Made by a program: the position numbers and the translations under genes. The notes beneath the pieces are model-generated. The model ran no database searches and was not told the origin of the DNA. It worked only from the letters and a program-made list of their open reading frames with translations. DNA of 64,000 nucleotides from Bacillota bacterium (lineage in GTDB: Bacteria > Bacteroidota > Bacteroidia > Bacteroidales > Bacteroidaceae), in assembly GCA_023664625.1 (NCBI GenBank), contig JAMPFD010000001.1, positions 186,001 to 250,000 on the forward strand, in the 5' to 3' direction. Below are positions 19,072 to 28,397 of this stretch, in pieces (the first letter of the stretch is position 1; each line of letters opens with the position of its first letter).

Positions 19072-19713
19072 TCATGCAACTTCCCCGGCAAGAGGAGCAT
19101 CAATGCCGCATTCAGCCTTCAGCTCTTCATAGAATACGGCATGAGCAGAATACATATAAGGTGAAAGAAGCAGGAAGCCAAGACCCAGAGTCAACACACT
19201 AAGAAGCACCCATCCTATGAAAGAAAGGTCAAGGAGGAAAAGTTTCATCTTACATCCTCTTGTCATTTTCATACTCGCACAAATAGCCTCATCAGCTGTC
19301 ATTTCCGGATTATCCTTAAGAAGATATGGAGCCATCGAATATGAGTAATACTTTATTATACCAGGAACCAGGAATAACAGAGACCACAGAATAGTGTATA
19401 TTCCGGTCAATACACACAGAGCCCATACGCTACTGTTTGTATAATAATCAAAAAGCATACCCGGCGCCACCTTCTTTCCCCGCACGAGTCCGAGCATTCC
19501 AACTGTAAAAGCGTACGTCATAGGCAAAAGAAGCAATGCACTAAGATTACTCAATGCCTCCCAAACAAGTCCGAACGGTGCCAGACTATACTGTGAGCCG
19601 ATATTAACAATGGAAGTTATTACTGCATATACAAGCATGGTTACGGCTGCACTTCCCCAGTTGCCTTCAAGAGATTCAAGTGCCTTCTTACGGATTTTAC
19701 TGTTTTGTAACAT
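19072..19713 (-). CDS. DUF975 family membrane protein
   Basis: 213 residues, integral membrane protein. The N-terminus (NSKIRKKALESLEGNWG) and the conserved SMKMTRGCKMKLFLLDLSF segment match DUF975. About five to six hydrophobic segments are visible, with the last preceding YMYSAHAVFYEELKAE. No catalytic residues are evident and the function is unknown. Same strand as trmB (19 bases) and ilvE (63 bases upstream). Confidence 0.85.
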   Translation of the reverse strand: MLQNSKIRKKALESLEGNWGSAAVTMLVYAVITSIVNIGSQYSLAPFGLVWEALSNLSALLLLPMTYAFTVGMLGLVRGKKVAPGMLFDYYTNSSVWALCVLTGIYTILWSLLFLVPGIIKYYSYSMAPYLLKDNPEMTADEAICASMKMTRGCKMKLFLLDLSFIGWVLLSVLTLGLGFLLLSPYMYSAHAVFYEELKAECGIDAPLAGEVA

Positions 19714-19776
19714 AGATTTAAGTTTTTAGTGTGAATATTTATTTATGTTTTTTCATGATTTACCTGTCAGACGACA

Positions 19777-20799
19777 TCAGCCAATTACGACACGTGTCCA
19801 TCCGTGTACGTCCGGCTCTATGCCGTACTGTATGTTGCGGAGCTTCGTATACAGTTTCTCCGACCATGGTCCCGGCTTGTCACCGAAGACATAAGACTTG
19901 CCCGTCTCGACATCGTCTATGCGTGAGATGGGCGATATTACTGCAGCCGTTCCGCATGCTCCGGCCTCCTCGAAGGTCTCGAGTTCCTCTTCAGGAATCT
20001 GCCTTCTCTCAACCTTCATGCCAAAGTCCTCGGCAAGCTGCATGAGAGATTTATTGGTGATGGAGGGCAGTATGGAGGTTGACTTCGGGGTGACGTAAGT
20101 ATTGTCCTTAATGCCGAAGAAGTTTGCGGCACCCGCCTCATCGATGTATTTCTTCTCCTTTGCGTCAAGATAGAACTCGCAGGCATAGCCGAGGTCGTGC
20201 GCCTTCTTGTTTGCAAGGAGAGAAGCGGCATAGTTTCCGCCCACCTTGTATATACCTGTTCCCAACGGAGCCGAGCGGTCGAAATCGCGGATAATGACGT
20301 AAGGGTTGGCAAAGAAGCCCCCCTTGAAGTACGGCCCCACCGGAGTTACGAACATGAGGAAGAGGTATTCCGTAGCCGGATGTACTCCCACCTGCGCCGA
20401 CATGCCGACAAGGAGCGGGCGTATATACAGCGTGGCACCGCTCTCGTAGGTCGGGATATATTCCTGATTAAGCTGCACCACCATGTCCACCATGCGGTCG
20501 AACATCCCGGTGCTCACCTCAGGCATGAGTATTCCGCGGCAGGTCGACTGCAGACGCGCTGCGTTCTCGTCAGTACGGAAGACACGTACCTTGCCGTCCG
20601 GACACCGGTAAGCCTTCAGTCCCTCAAACGCCTCCTGTCCGTAGTGAAGGCAGGTGGCGGCCATGTGCATGTTTATATACTCATCGGAGCAGATTTCCAT
20701 CTCTCCCCACTTTCCGTCGCGGTAATAGCAACGTACGTTATAGTTTGTCCTGTGATAGCCGAATCCTATGTCTGACCAGTCCAAGTCCTTTGTCTCCAT
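19777..20799 (-). CDS. ilvE: Branched-chain amino acid aminotransferase
   Basis: PLP enzyme interconverting Leu, Ile, Val and their 2-oxo acids. 340 residues, class IV aminotransferase of the longer (mitochondrial BCAT-like) type. The PLP lysine is Lys185 in GIYKVGGNY; LHYGQEAFEGLKAYR, YIRPLLVG and EAGACGTAAVISPI are family signatures. A well-formed promoter precedes it. Confidence 0.95.
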   Translation of the reverse strand: METKDLDWSDIGFGYHRTNYNVRCYYRDGKWGEMEICSDEYINMHMAATCLHYGQEAFEGLKAYRCPDGKVRVFRTDENAARLQSTCRGILMPEVSTGMFDRMVDMVVQLNQEYIPTYESGATLYIRPLLVGMSAQVGVHPATEYLFLMFVTPVGPYFKGGFFANPYVIIRDFDRSAPLGTGIYKVGGNYAASLLANKKAHDLGYACEFYLDAKEKKYIDEAGAANFFGIKDNTYVTPKSTSILPSITNKSLMQLAEDFGMKVERRQIPEEELETFEEAGACGTAAVISPISRIDDVETGKSYVFGDKPGPWSEKLYTKLRNIQYGIEPDVHGWTRVVIG

Positions 20800-20857
20800 T
20801 TTACAATCTTTTTACGTTTGCATTTCAATTTATAAGCGTTCCCGCCCGTATGAGTTG

Positions 20858-20888
20858 CAAAATTACATTAAATTCGGCATATACGCAA
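20858..20888 (-). promoter_or_regulatory. Promoter of ilvE (-33 and -7 boxes)
   Basis: On minus: TTTG at 20885-20888, 19 bases, then TAATTTTG at 20858-20865. Both match Bacteroidetes consensus spacing. Confidence 0.65.
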
Positions 20889-21078
20889 ACAAATTGTGAT
20901 AAAATTTTCAAGTTTCATAAACAGCTACGGGACCTGAATGGTATTGAAAGCTGATTGAGGACGGTAAGTCCATGAGGCGTTCCACCACGTCCTGAGTTCC
21001 TTTCACCGACGGTACCGGCACAGCCCGCAACCTGTCATCAGCACCCAAAGATCTACAGCCTGCCCGCAAAAAGCGCAC

Positions 21079-21276
21079 TCACCCCTGCTCCTCCGCAAGG
21101 ATTTTCAGGATATTGCCGTCAGTCTCCGTGAGACGTTCCTTGCAGAATTTTATCAGTTGCTGTGCCTTTTTAAGTTCTGCCGTGACAGCATCAAGGTCCA
21201 TCCTGCCCGACTCCAGCCGTGCCACTATCTGCTCCAGTGACGCAACAGCCTCTTCATATTTCATTTCTTTTTCCAT
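21079..21276 (-). CDS. xseB: Exodeoxyribonuclease VII small subunit
   Basis: 65 residues, the usual size. The motif YEEAVASLEQIVARLESGRM is the family signature of this helical subunit, which binds the large subunit. The start overlaps the xseA stop by 16 bases, the common coupled arrangement. Confidence 0.93.
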   Translation of the reverse strand: MEKEMKYEEAVASLEQIVARLESGRMDLDAVTAELKKAQQLIKFCKERLTETDGNILKILAEEQG

Positions 21277-22538
21277 ACTTTAGATTTTATTTTTCCTTTG
21301 GCAAACCGTGTCTCCAGCATATCCCCATCGCCAAGTGTCCCGACATCTGTGACAATCTTTCCGTTGCAGAGAGTCATGGAGTATCCCCTGGCGAGAACGA
21401 GCTCAGGGTCAAGTGCCGCGACCCTGTGGGAAAGGAGGTCTACATGATGTCTGCGCTGCTGTATTCCCTGACGCGCCACCATCGGAAGCTGCACCGTCAG
21501 CGTGGCGAGACGCATGCGTTCAATCTCCAGACGGTGACGCACCGCCTGTGCGACACGCTCCGCCAGCTCTGCGACTCTTTCACTAACGGCGGCAAGATGG
21601 TCTATGAGGAACGCCGCGGCAGCCGTCGGAGTCTTCACACTGACATGCGAGACCATGTCCAAGACGCATTCGTCACGGTCATGGCCTATGCCTGTTATTA
21701 TGGGCAAAGGAAAGTTTGCGACATTCTCGGCAAGAGCGAGAGTGTCAAAACCTGACATGTCACTCGTCGCGCCTCCACCCCGGATCATCACGACACAGTC
21801 AAACTCCTCCTGCACGGCATATATCCTGTCAAGAGCTGCAATCACCGACTGCTCCACCCTTTCTCCCTGCATTATGGCAGGGAACAGGCGGGTCATGAAA
21901 GCGAACCCGTATTCATTGTCCGCCAGATGGCTGCAGAAGTCGCCATAGCCTGCTGCCGTCTCACTGGAGATGACTGCTATGCGGCGGCACAGCATGGGCA
22001 GCCGCAGCTCTTTCTGCAAGCCGAAGATGCCGGCTTCCTTCAGGCTACGCACTATCTCCTGACGGCGGCGCACCATGTCACCGACGGTGTATGTCGGGTC
22101 GATGTCCGTCACTATCCACGAGAATCCGTATGCGGGATGGAACTGCGGATAAACCCTCAGCAGCACTTTCATTCCCGCTGCAAGGCACTGCCCCGTGATT
22201 CTCTCGAAGTGAATCTTCAGCGGCATCCACGCCGATGCCCAGCATTTGGCGGACGCACGTGCCACGGGAGTGTTTCCGTGCCCGTCCTTCTGCACAAGGT
22301 CAAGATATAGATGGCCGCGGCGTTCGTTAGCCTCGGCAAGCTCAGCCTCCACCCAATACTGCATGGGCATGGCGGCCTCTATGGCCTGCCCCACAAGGCT
22401 GTTCAGTTCATATAGTGAGAGATGTTCCACGTTTTTTTTCCGTTTCTTTGTCTGATTTCCCATGGACGGGATGCTTTCTTTGTAACTTTTCCCTGCATGA
22501 AGATGCTCCGGAACGGCTCCGGGGGCAATATGATTCAT
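21261..22538 (-). CDS. xseA: Exodeoxyribonuclease VII large subunit
   Basis: Degrades single-stranded DNA from both ends with XseB. About 425 residues from the chosen start: OB-fold (YWVEAELAEANERRGHLYLDL), then the catalytic domain with IAVISSETAAGYGDF, DCVVMIRGGGATSDM and GIGHDRDECVLDMVSH. The start at 22538 (MNHIAPG) is the first ATG after a predicted -7 box; an alternative is 22463 (MGNQTKK), closer to the conserved HLSLYELN. A longer frame to 22877 crosses the promoter and a repeat and is not supported. Confidence 0.92.
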   Translation of the reverse strand: MNHIAPGAVPEHLHAGKSYKESIPSMGNQTKKRKKNVEHLSLYELNSLVGQAIEAAMPMQYWVEAELAEANERRGHLYLDLVQKDGHGNTPVARASAKCWASAWMPLKIHFERITGQCLAAGMKVLLRVYPQFHPAYGFSWIVTDIDPTYTVGDMVRRRQEIVRSLKEAGIFGLQKELRLPMLCRRIAVISSETAAGYGDFCSHLADNEYGFAFMTRLFPAIMQGERVEQSVIAALDRIYAVQEEFDCVVMIRGGGATSDMSGFDTLALAENVANFPLPIITGIGHDRDECVLDMVSHVSVKTPTAAAAFLIDHLAAVSERVAELAERVAQAVRHRLEIERMRLATLTVQLPMVARQGIQQRRHHVDLLSHRVAALDPELVLARGYSMTLCNGKIVTDVGTLGDGDMLETRFAKGKIKSKVWKKK

Positions 22539-22561
22539 GGCGAAAGATATGGAAACATGTG

Positions 22562-22569
22562 CAAATTTA
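22562..22569 (-). promoter_or_regulatory. Predicted -7 box for xseAB
   Basis: TAAATTTG on minus, 24 bases upstream of the chosen xseA start. Confidence 0.5.
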
Positions 22570-22592
22570 CAAAAATATTGGTGAATATCAAA

Positions 22593-22746
22593 TAAGTAAC
22601 TGTTGAAAATTAGCTTATAAAGGAATATTTTCCAACCAAGGCCTATTCCTTTTTGCCACTTCATACACTCGCTTGCCAACGCTACGCACACTAAGATACT
22701 GAGGAGCAGCCGGATTCTGATATAAACAAATTTCCGGCAGCAACTA
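22593..22746 (+). mobile_element. MITE-like element, copy A (diverged)
   Basis: Left end TAAGTAACTGTTGAAAATTA, right end a degenerate inverted copy (GTTTATA and GGAAATT recognisable when reversed) ending in TA. Same family as copies at 28283, 36681, 40255 and 55038. No coding capacity. Confidence 0.5.
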
Positions 22747-22960
22747 AAAAAAGGACGGGAAATAAGCATTGGGGGCGTATTCCATGGCGTGACGTGACGT
22801 ACTCTTCCGGCTGACACGGAGTATGACAACCAAAGACGGATACATTCCCTTTCAGACGCTCCGCACCATTTGGGCATACAAACTGTAACCCGCCATCAGA
22901 GGCTTCAGGCACTCTCAACTGAATTACAGCACTCGTCTGTCACTGAAGAATCGCTGTATG

Positions 22961-23310
22961 AGTTTTCCAATGTTCTATTTATCATAATAAGAAGAAATGC
23001 TGCCTGAGCTGACGGTTTGCGGCATCAGAAATCATTGTAAAGAAGCCTTTTCTGCCCTTTCCGCACATGAAAAAGGCATCTCTGTACCTGTTTTTCGTTA
23101 CGGTTCGCCATATAAAGTGTTACCTTTCGTCATGTAAAAGGTTACACTTTGCAAGGACAAATATAAAGCCATGTAAGTAGAAATCCGACAACAGACTGAA
23201 TAACAGTACATTAGCCAATCATGAAAATTTTGCGGATTTTCGTGCATCGGCGCTCCTTTTTCATTTTGATGCAAGTTTTCGGGGCTTGGGGAACTGTAAG
23301 TTTTCTTTTG
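22961..23310 (+). repeat. Composite dispersed repeat block, copy 2
   Basis: Collinear with 5792-6140: CTATTTATCATAAT then AGAAGAA, tandem array from 23097, CCGACAAC followed by ACTG near 23188, GAAAATTTTGCG at 23222 and AAGTTTTCTT at about 23299. Distances between landmarks match copy 1 almost exactly. Confidence 0.65.
23097..23162 (+). repeat. 22-bp-period tandem repeat, three units
   Basis: Units start at 23097, 23119 and 23141, each beginning GTTAC. The middle one is closest to the consensus (GTTACCTTTCG, then CATGTAAAAG). Confidence 0.7.
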
Positions 23311-23565
23311 GCAGAGAAGCATTTCCGTCATGTCAAAGCCATTGCACCAAGCAGCCGTTTACCTTCTTTATACAAAAAAAATCCCGATAGCAAACGAGTC
23401 CTTGAACGTTGCTTCGCTCTATAATGCTACTCAACTCATGACTTGGCATTCCTCCGCACTGCTCTGCCACATGGAAAGGCATGATTTTAATCATTAAATC
23501 ATGGCTTTTACCTATGCAAAGAGTGTTTAATGTACATTTATCGTGTCAAAGTGAAATTTTCTTAG

Positions 23566-23573
23566 TAATTTTG
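23566..23573 (+). promoter_or_regulatory. Predicted -7 box for pflBA
   Basis: TAATTTTG, 39 bases upstream of the pflB ATG. Confidence 0.55.
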
Positions 23574-23611
23574 CAGTCTCTAAAGAATCTATTTTCACAT
23601 AAATCATTTAT

Positions 23612-25840
23612 ATGGAATTAAACAAAACATTCATTGACGGACTTTGGAGTAAAGAAATCAACGTTAGCAACTTTGTCAGCACGAACATTGCCCCGTATAC
23701 GGGTGATTCCTCTTTCCTTCAAGGACCTACTGAGCGTACGAAGCGCATTTGGGACATCTGCCTGAAAGCACTGGAAGAGGAGCGCAACAACAACGGTGTG
23801 CGTTCTTTCGACAATGTCACAGTCTCAACCATCACTTCTCACAAAGCCGGTTACATAGACAAGGAGAACGAGCTTATCGTAGGATTGCAGACGGACGAGC
23901 TTCTGAAACGTTCAATAAAGCCTTTCGGAGGCATAAACGTCGTGGCCAAGGCTTGCCGCGAGAACGGCAAGGAAGTTGACGAGAAAGTGAAGGATATCTT
24001 CACACACTACCGCAAGACTCACAACGACGGTGTCTTTGACGTCTACACTCCGGAAATCCGCTCTTTCCGTTCTCTTGGATTCCTTACAGGCCTTCCTGAC
24101 AATTATGCCCGCGGACGCATCATCGGCGACTACCGCCGCCTCGCCCTTTACGGCACCGACCGCCTGATAGAGGCAAAGCAGGAGGATTTGAAAAACCTCA
24201 CCGGGCCGATGACGGAAGACCGCATCCGTCTCCGCGAGGAGGTTGCCGAACAGATAAAGGCGCTGAAGGACATGAAGGTCATGGGCGAATATTACGGTTT
24301 CGACCTCAGCCGTCCTGCCACTTCCGCACACGAGGCCGTGCAGTGGGTCTACATGGCTTATCTCGCAGCCGTAAAGGAACAGGACGGAGCGGCAATGTCA
24401 CTGGGTAATGTTTCTTCTTTCCTTGACATATATATCGAGTACGACCTGGCTCACGGCATCATCAACGAGACTTTCGCACAGGAGCTTATCGACCAGTTTG
24501 TCATAAAGCTCCGCATGGTGCGCCACCTCCGCATGCAGTCATACAACGACATTTTCGCCGGCGACCCGACATGGGTGACAGAGGCTATCGGCGGACGCTT
24601 CAACGACGGACGTGTCAAGGTGACAAAGACATCGTTCCGCTTCCTGCAGACACTGTACAACCTCGGACCTTCACCGGAACCAAACATGACCGTGCTCTGG
24701 AGTCCGGAACTGCCGCAGGGATTCAAGGAATTCTGCGCAAAGGTGTCCGTGGACACCAGCTCCATACAGTACGAGAACGACAATCTCATGCGCGAGGTGC
24801 GCAACTGTGACGACTACGGCATCGCCTGCTGCGTGTCCTACCAGGCCATCGGCAAGCAGATACAGTTCTTCGGAGCACGCGCCAACCTTGCGAAGGCACT
24901 GCTCCTTGCCATCAACGGCGGACGCTGCGAGAACACCGGCACCGTCATGGTCAAGGGCATCCCTGTCCTTACAAGCGACGTTCTGAACTTCGAGGAGGTC
25001 ATGAGCAACTACAAGAAGGTGCTCACGGAGGTGGCACGCGTCTACAATGAGGCTATGAACATCATCCACTACATGCACGACAAGTACTACTACGAGAAGG
25101 CTCAGATGGCTCTCGTCGACACCAACCCGCGCATCAACCTTGCCTACGGCGTGGCAGGTCTTTCCATCGCCATCGACTCCCTGTCTGCCATAAAGAACGC
25201 CAAGGTTACGGCACGCCGCAACGACATCGGCCTCACAGAAGGCTTCGACATAGAGGGCGAGTTCCCGTGCTTCGGCAATAATGACGACCGTGTCGATCAT
25301 CTCGGTGTCGACCTCGTATATTATTTCAGCGAGGAACTGAAGAAACTGCCTGTCTACAAGAACGCACGCCCTACGCTGTCGCTGCTTACCATAACGTCAA
25401 ACGTCATGTACGGCAAGAAGACAGGCGCCACTCCTGACGGCCGCGCCAAGGGAGTTCCTTTCGCACCCGGTGCCAACCCTATGCACGGACGTGACAAGAA
25501 CGGTGCCATAGCCTCACTGAGCTCCGTGGCAAAACTGCGCTACCGTGATTCACAGGACGGCATCAGCAATACTTTCTCAATAGTGCCGAAATCTCTCGGA
25601 CCTACTGACGAGGAACGTGTGGAGAACCTTGTGACAATGATTGACGGCTATTTCACCAAGGGAGCTCACCACCTTAACGTGAATGTCCTCAACCGCGAGA
25701 TGCTCGAGGATGCCATGGAGCATCCTGAGAAATATCCTCAGCTCACAATACGCGTGTCGGGGTATGCCGTGAACTTCATCAAGCTGAGCCGCGAGCATCA
25801 GCTTGAGGTTATCAGCAGAAGCTTCCACGAAAAAATGTAA
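23612..25840 (+). CDS. pflB: Formate C-acetyltransferase (pyruvate formate-lyase)
   Basis: Glycyl-radical enzyme converting pyruvate and CoA to acetyl-CoA and formate in anaerobic metabolism. 742 residues, near the 760 of the E. coli enzyme. Catalytic Cys pair Cys406-Cys407 ([14 protein letters not shown]) and radical Gly717 (RVSGYAV) are present, so it is a true PFL. The activase gene follows after 4 bases. Formate produced here could feed PurT. Confidence 0.97.
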   Translation: MELNKTFIDGLWSKEINVSNFVSTNIAPYTGDSSFLQGPTERTKRIWDICLKALEEERNNNGVRSFDNVTVSTITSHKAGYIDKENELIVGLQTDELLKRSIKPFGGINVVAKACRENGKEVDEKVKDIFTHYRKTHNDGVFDVYTPEIRSFRSLGFLTGLPDNYARGRIIGDYRRLALYGTDRLIEAKQEDLKNLTGPMTEDRIRLREEVAEQIKALKDMKVMGEYYGFDLSRPATSAHEAVQWVYMAYLAAVKEQDGAAMSLGNVSSFLDIYIEYDLAHGIINETFAQELIDQFVIKLRMVRHLRMQSYNDIFAGDPTWVTEAIGGRFNDGRVKVTKTSFRFLQTLYNLGPSPEPNMTVLWSPELPQGFKEFCAKVSVDTSSIQYENDNLMREVRNCDDYGIACCVSYQAIGKQIQFFGARANLAKALLLAINGGRCENTGTVMVKGIPVLTSDVLNFEEVMSNYKKVLTEVARVYNEAMNIIHYMHDKYYYEKAQMALVDTNPRINLAYGVAGLSIAIDSLSAIKNAKVTARRNDIGLTEGFDIEGEFPCFGNNDDRVDHLGVDLVYYFSEELKKLPVYKNARPTLSLLTITSNVMYGKKTGATPDGRAKGVPFAPGANPMHGRDKNGAIASLSSVAKLRYRDSQDGISNTFSIVPKSLGPTDEERVENLVTMIDGYFTKGAHHLNVNVLNREMLEDAMEHPEKYPQLTIRVSGYAVNFIKLSREHQLEVISRSFHEKM

Positions 25841-25844
25841 GGAT

Positions 25845-26576
25845 ATGGAAAAGATACGTGTGCATTCATACGAATCCATGGGAACATACGACGGGCCGGG
25901 ACTCCGGCTCGTCGTATTCCTTCAAGGATGCCCGTTCCACTGTCTCTACTGTGCCAATCCCGACACGATTTCCGCCACAGAAGGAAAGATGACTCCCCAT
26001 GATGAGATTGTCAGCATGGCTGTCAGTCAGAAACCGTTCTTCGGCAAAAGAGGAGGAGTTACGTTCTCGGGAGGTGAGCCGACGATGCAGGCAGCCGCAC
26101 TTGTTCCTCTTGTGCGCCGGCTGAAAGAGAACGGAATACATGTATGCCTGGACTCCAACGGCGGCGTATGGAACGAGGATGTGGAGGAACTACTCGGACT
26201 TACAGACCTCGTGCTGCTTGACATTAAGCAGTTCAACCCCGAGCGTCACAAGATACTCACAGGACGGGACAACGGGCAGACGCTGCGCACTGCCCGGTGG
26301 CTTGAGGAGCATGACAAGCCTTTCTGGCTGCGGTATGTGCTCGTGCCGGGGTATAGTGACGATGAAAACGACATCCGCAGTCTTGGTAATGCCATAGGAC
26401 CGTACAGAAACATACAGCGAGTTGAAATTCTTCCTTATCACCGTCTCGGAGTACATAAGTACGAGGCGATGGGCATGGAGTACAAGCTCACTGATGTCAA
26501 GGAGAACACCGCAGAACAGCTGGAACGTGCAAAAAAGCTGTTTGAGGAATATTTTCCACTCGTGATCGTGAATTAA
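25845..26576 (+). CDS. pflA: Pyruvate formate-lyase activating enzyme (radical SAM)
   Basis: Installs the glycyl radical on PflB. 243 residues. Radical-SAM cysteines Cys29, Cys33 and Cys36 (GCPFHCLYC), the GGEP-type motif VTFSGGEPTMQ and an activase-type N-terminus (VHSYESMGTYDGPGLRLVVF). The start at 25845, 4 bases after the pflB stop, is chosen over a frame beginning inside pflB at 25803. Confidence 0.96.
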   Translation: MEKIRVHSYESMGTYDGPGLRLVVFLQGCPFHCLYCANPDTISATEGKMTPHDEIVSMAVSQKPFFGKRGGVTFSGGEPTMQAAALVPLVRRLKENGIHVCLDSNGGVWNEDVEELLGLTDLVLLDIKQFNPERHKILTGRDNGQTLRTARWLEEHDKPFWLRYVLVPGYSDDENDIRSLGNAIGPYRNIQRVEILPYHRLGVHKYEAMGMEYKLTDVKENTAEQLERAKKLFEEYFPLVIVN

Positions 26577-26654
26577 CGGGACTGAGAACCGTAACATGAC
26601 ATGCCTGCCCCTGTGACACATACCATGACGGAGGGACAAGGGATGCATCAAGAG

Positions 26655-26679
26655 AAATATGCCTTACGGGCATTTTTTT
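26655..26679 (+). terminator. Predicted terminator after pflA
   Basis: Short hairpin ATGCC/GGCAT (26659-26663 with 26669-26673) followed by a run of T. Stem is only 5 bp. Confidence 0.5.
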
Positions 26680-26711
26680 CTTTTTTATGCGGTAGTCACG
26701 GAGATTTTTTG

Positions 26712-26719
26712 TAATTTTG
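26712..26719 (+). promoter_or_regulatory. Predicted -7 box for the MATE gene
   Basis: TAATTTTG overlaps an in-frame ATG at 26717, which argues for the start at 26738. Confidence 0.55.
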
Positions 26720-26737
26720 CACCAAACATTTATTTCT

Positions 26738-28240
26738 ATGGAAAAGAAACAAGCGACATTGGAACTTGGGACAAAGCCGATCGGCAAACTGCTGATGCAG
26801 TATGCGTTGCCTGCCATTGTGGCAATGGTGGCAAGTTCACTTTACAACATGGTCGACTCCATATTCATCGGCCAGGGAGTAGGTCCGATGGCCATTGCCG
26901 GACTTGCAATAACTTTCCCTTTCATGAACCTCTCCGGAGCCTTTGGCGCGGCAGTGGGTCTCGGTTCCTCTACACTCATCAGTGTGTTCCTCGGACAGAA
27001 GCGGTATGGTGAGGCAAAGAACATTCTCGGAAACAACGTCACCCTAAATTCTATCATAGGTATCACTTTCGGAATCGTATGCCTGACTTTCCTTGACCAG
27101 ATACTACGGTTCTTCGGAGCGTCAGACCAGACCCTGCCCTATGCCCGTGAATACATGGAAATAATTCTCTGCGGCAATATCGTCACCCACCTTTATTTCG
27201 GCATGAATGCCGTATTACGCGCCGCATCAAAGCCGAAGATGGCGATGTATGCCACAATCTTCACCGTGGTTCTCAACACCATACTCGACCCTCTGTTCAT
27301 ATACACTTTCGGAATGGGCATCCGCGGTGCGGCACTGGCTACGATTCTCGCACAGCTATGCGCACTCTGCTGGCAGTTCAAACTGCTGTCCAACAAGGAT
27401 GAACTGCTTCATCTCCACCGTGGCATATTCCGTCTGAAAGCCAACCTCGTAAAGCGTATCATAGGCATAGGTATCTCACCGTTCCTGATGAATGCCTGCG
27501 CATGCCTTGTAATCATATTCATAAACAATGCACTCGTGGCATACGGAGGTGACATGGCTGTCGGAGCATACGGCATAGGCAACAGAATCTCGTTCATGTT
27601 CGTAATGATATGCATCGGCATAAACCAAGGCATGCAGCCTATTGTCGGATATAACTTTGGTGCGAAGAAATACGGACGCATGCTGAAAACGCTGACTTAT
27701 GCCATAGCAAGTGCCACGGTTGTGATGATTTGCGGCTGGACAATTGGAGAGTTTTTCCCGAAGACCGTAATCCGTCTCTTCACTACCGACAAGGAACTTA
27801 CGGAAGCTGCGGCGCACGGACTGAGAATAAATATGCTCCTGTTCCCTATCATCGGCTATCAGATTGTCGTCACCAACTTCTTCCTTTCCATAGGAAAAGC
27901 GAAGATAAGCGCATTTCTGTCACTCTCAAGACAGATGCTTTTCCTTATTCCGATGCTTATTATCCTGCCGCCGATATACGGAATTGACGGTGTATGGTCA
28001 GCACTGCCGGCGAGTGATGCTCTTGCAGCAATCGTGGCATTGGTGATGATGGCGGTCTACATGAGACGCTTCAGACGCATGGAAAAAGACCCGATGAACA
28101 CTCCAGCCGTGGAACTGTCAGAGCGCGAGCGAATAGAAAAAGAGGTGTCAAAGCATGCCAACCGCAACGCCGCAGAGGCTCCGAGACAAGTCGCGCCATG
28201 GTCTACAAACACGCCGCGCTACTCTTCCCTTGACAGTTGA
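26738..28240 (+). CDS. MATE family efflux transporter
   Basis: Cation-coupled multidrug/toxin extruder with two MatE repeats and 12 predicted helices, 500 residues. Typical start ELGTKPIGKLLMQYALPAIVAMV; the second repeat begins near LVKRIIGIGISPFLMN. The C-terminal 40 residues are a charged hydrophilic tail. The start at 26738 is set by the promoter box overlapping the upstream ATG. Substrate unknown. Confidence 0.93.
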   Translation: MEKKQATLELGTKPIGKLLMQYALPAIVAMVASSLYNMVDSIFIGQGVGPMAIAGLAITFPFMNLSGAFGAAVGLGSSTLISVFLGQKRYGEAKNILGNNVTLNSIIGITFGIVCLTFLDQILRFFGASDQTLPYAREYMEIILCGNIVTHLYFGMNAVLRAASKPKMAMYATIFTVVLNTILDPLFIYTFGMGIRGAALATILAQLCALCWQFKLLSNKDELLHLHRGIFRLKANLVKRIIGIGISPFLMNACACLVIIFINNALVAYGGDMAVGAYGIGNRISFMFVMICIGINQGMQPIVGYNFGAKKYGRMLKTLTYAIASATVVMICGWTIGEFFPKTVIRLFTTDKELTEAAAHGLRINMLLFPIIGYQIVVTNFFLSIGKAKISAFLSLSRQMLFLIPMLIILPPIYGIDGVWSALPASDALAAIVALVMMAVYMRRFRRMEKDPMNTPAVELSERERIEKEVSKHANRNAAEAPRQVAPWSTNTPRYSSLDS

Positions 28241-28282
28241 CGTGGCAAAAGACGGATACGAAAGCCACCATACCTTATTCAA

Positions 28283-28371
28283 TAAGTAAGTGCTGAGACA
28301 AGAAAATCAACATCACGTCTACACCATTGCTTATGGAAAGGAAACGGAAACTAATTCAGAACACTTACTTA
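28283..28371 (+). mobile_element. Minimal MITE-like element, copy E (89 bp)
   Basis: Ends TAAGTAAGTG and CACTTACTTA are perfect 10-bp inverted repeats. The right end read in reverse (TAAGTAAGTGTT, then AATTAGTTT) matches the family terminus. Lies between the MATE gene and rfbB. Confidence 0.45.
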
Positions 28372-28397
28372 GTATTAACCCCTGACAGTACAAAACA

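Larger units (their letters stand above)
22539..23611. other. 1.07-kb gene-free region rich in repeats
   Basis: Between xseA and pflB. It contains a diverged MITE copy (22593-22746), a composite repeat (22961-23310) with a 22-bp tandem array, and the pflB promoter. Short frames at 23098-23331 (minus) and 23221-23424 (plus) lie within the repeat and are probably not genes. Confidence 0.6.

Noticed and set aside
22539..22877. Longer XseA starting at 22877
   Set aside because: The extra 113 codons cross the -7 promoter box and MITE copy A.
23098..23424. Two overlapping short frames as small genes
   Set aside because: Both lie within a dispersed repeat block on opposite strands and lack a promoter or domain.
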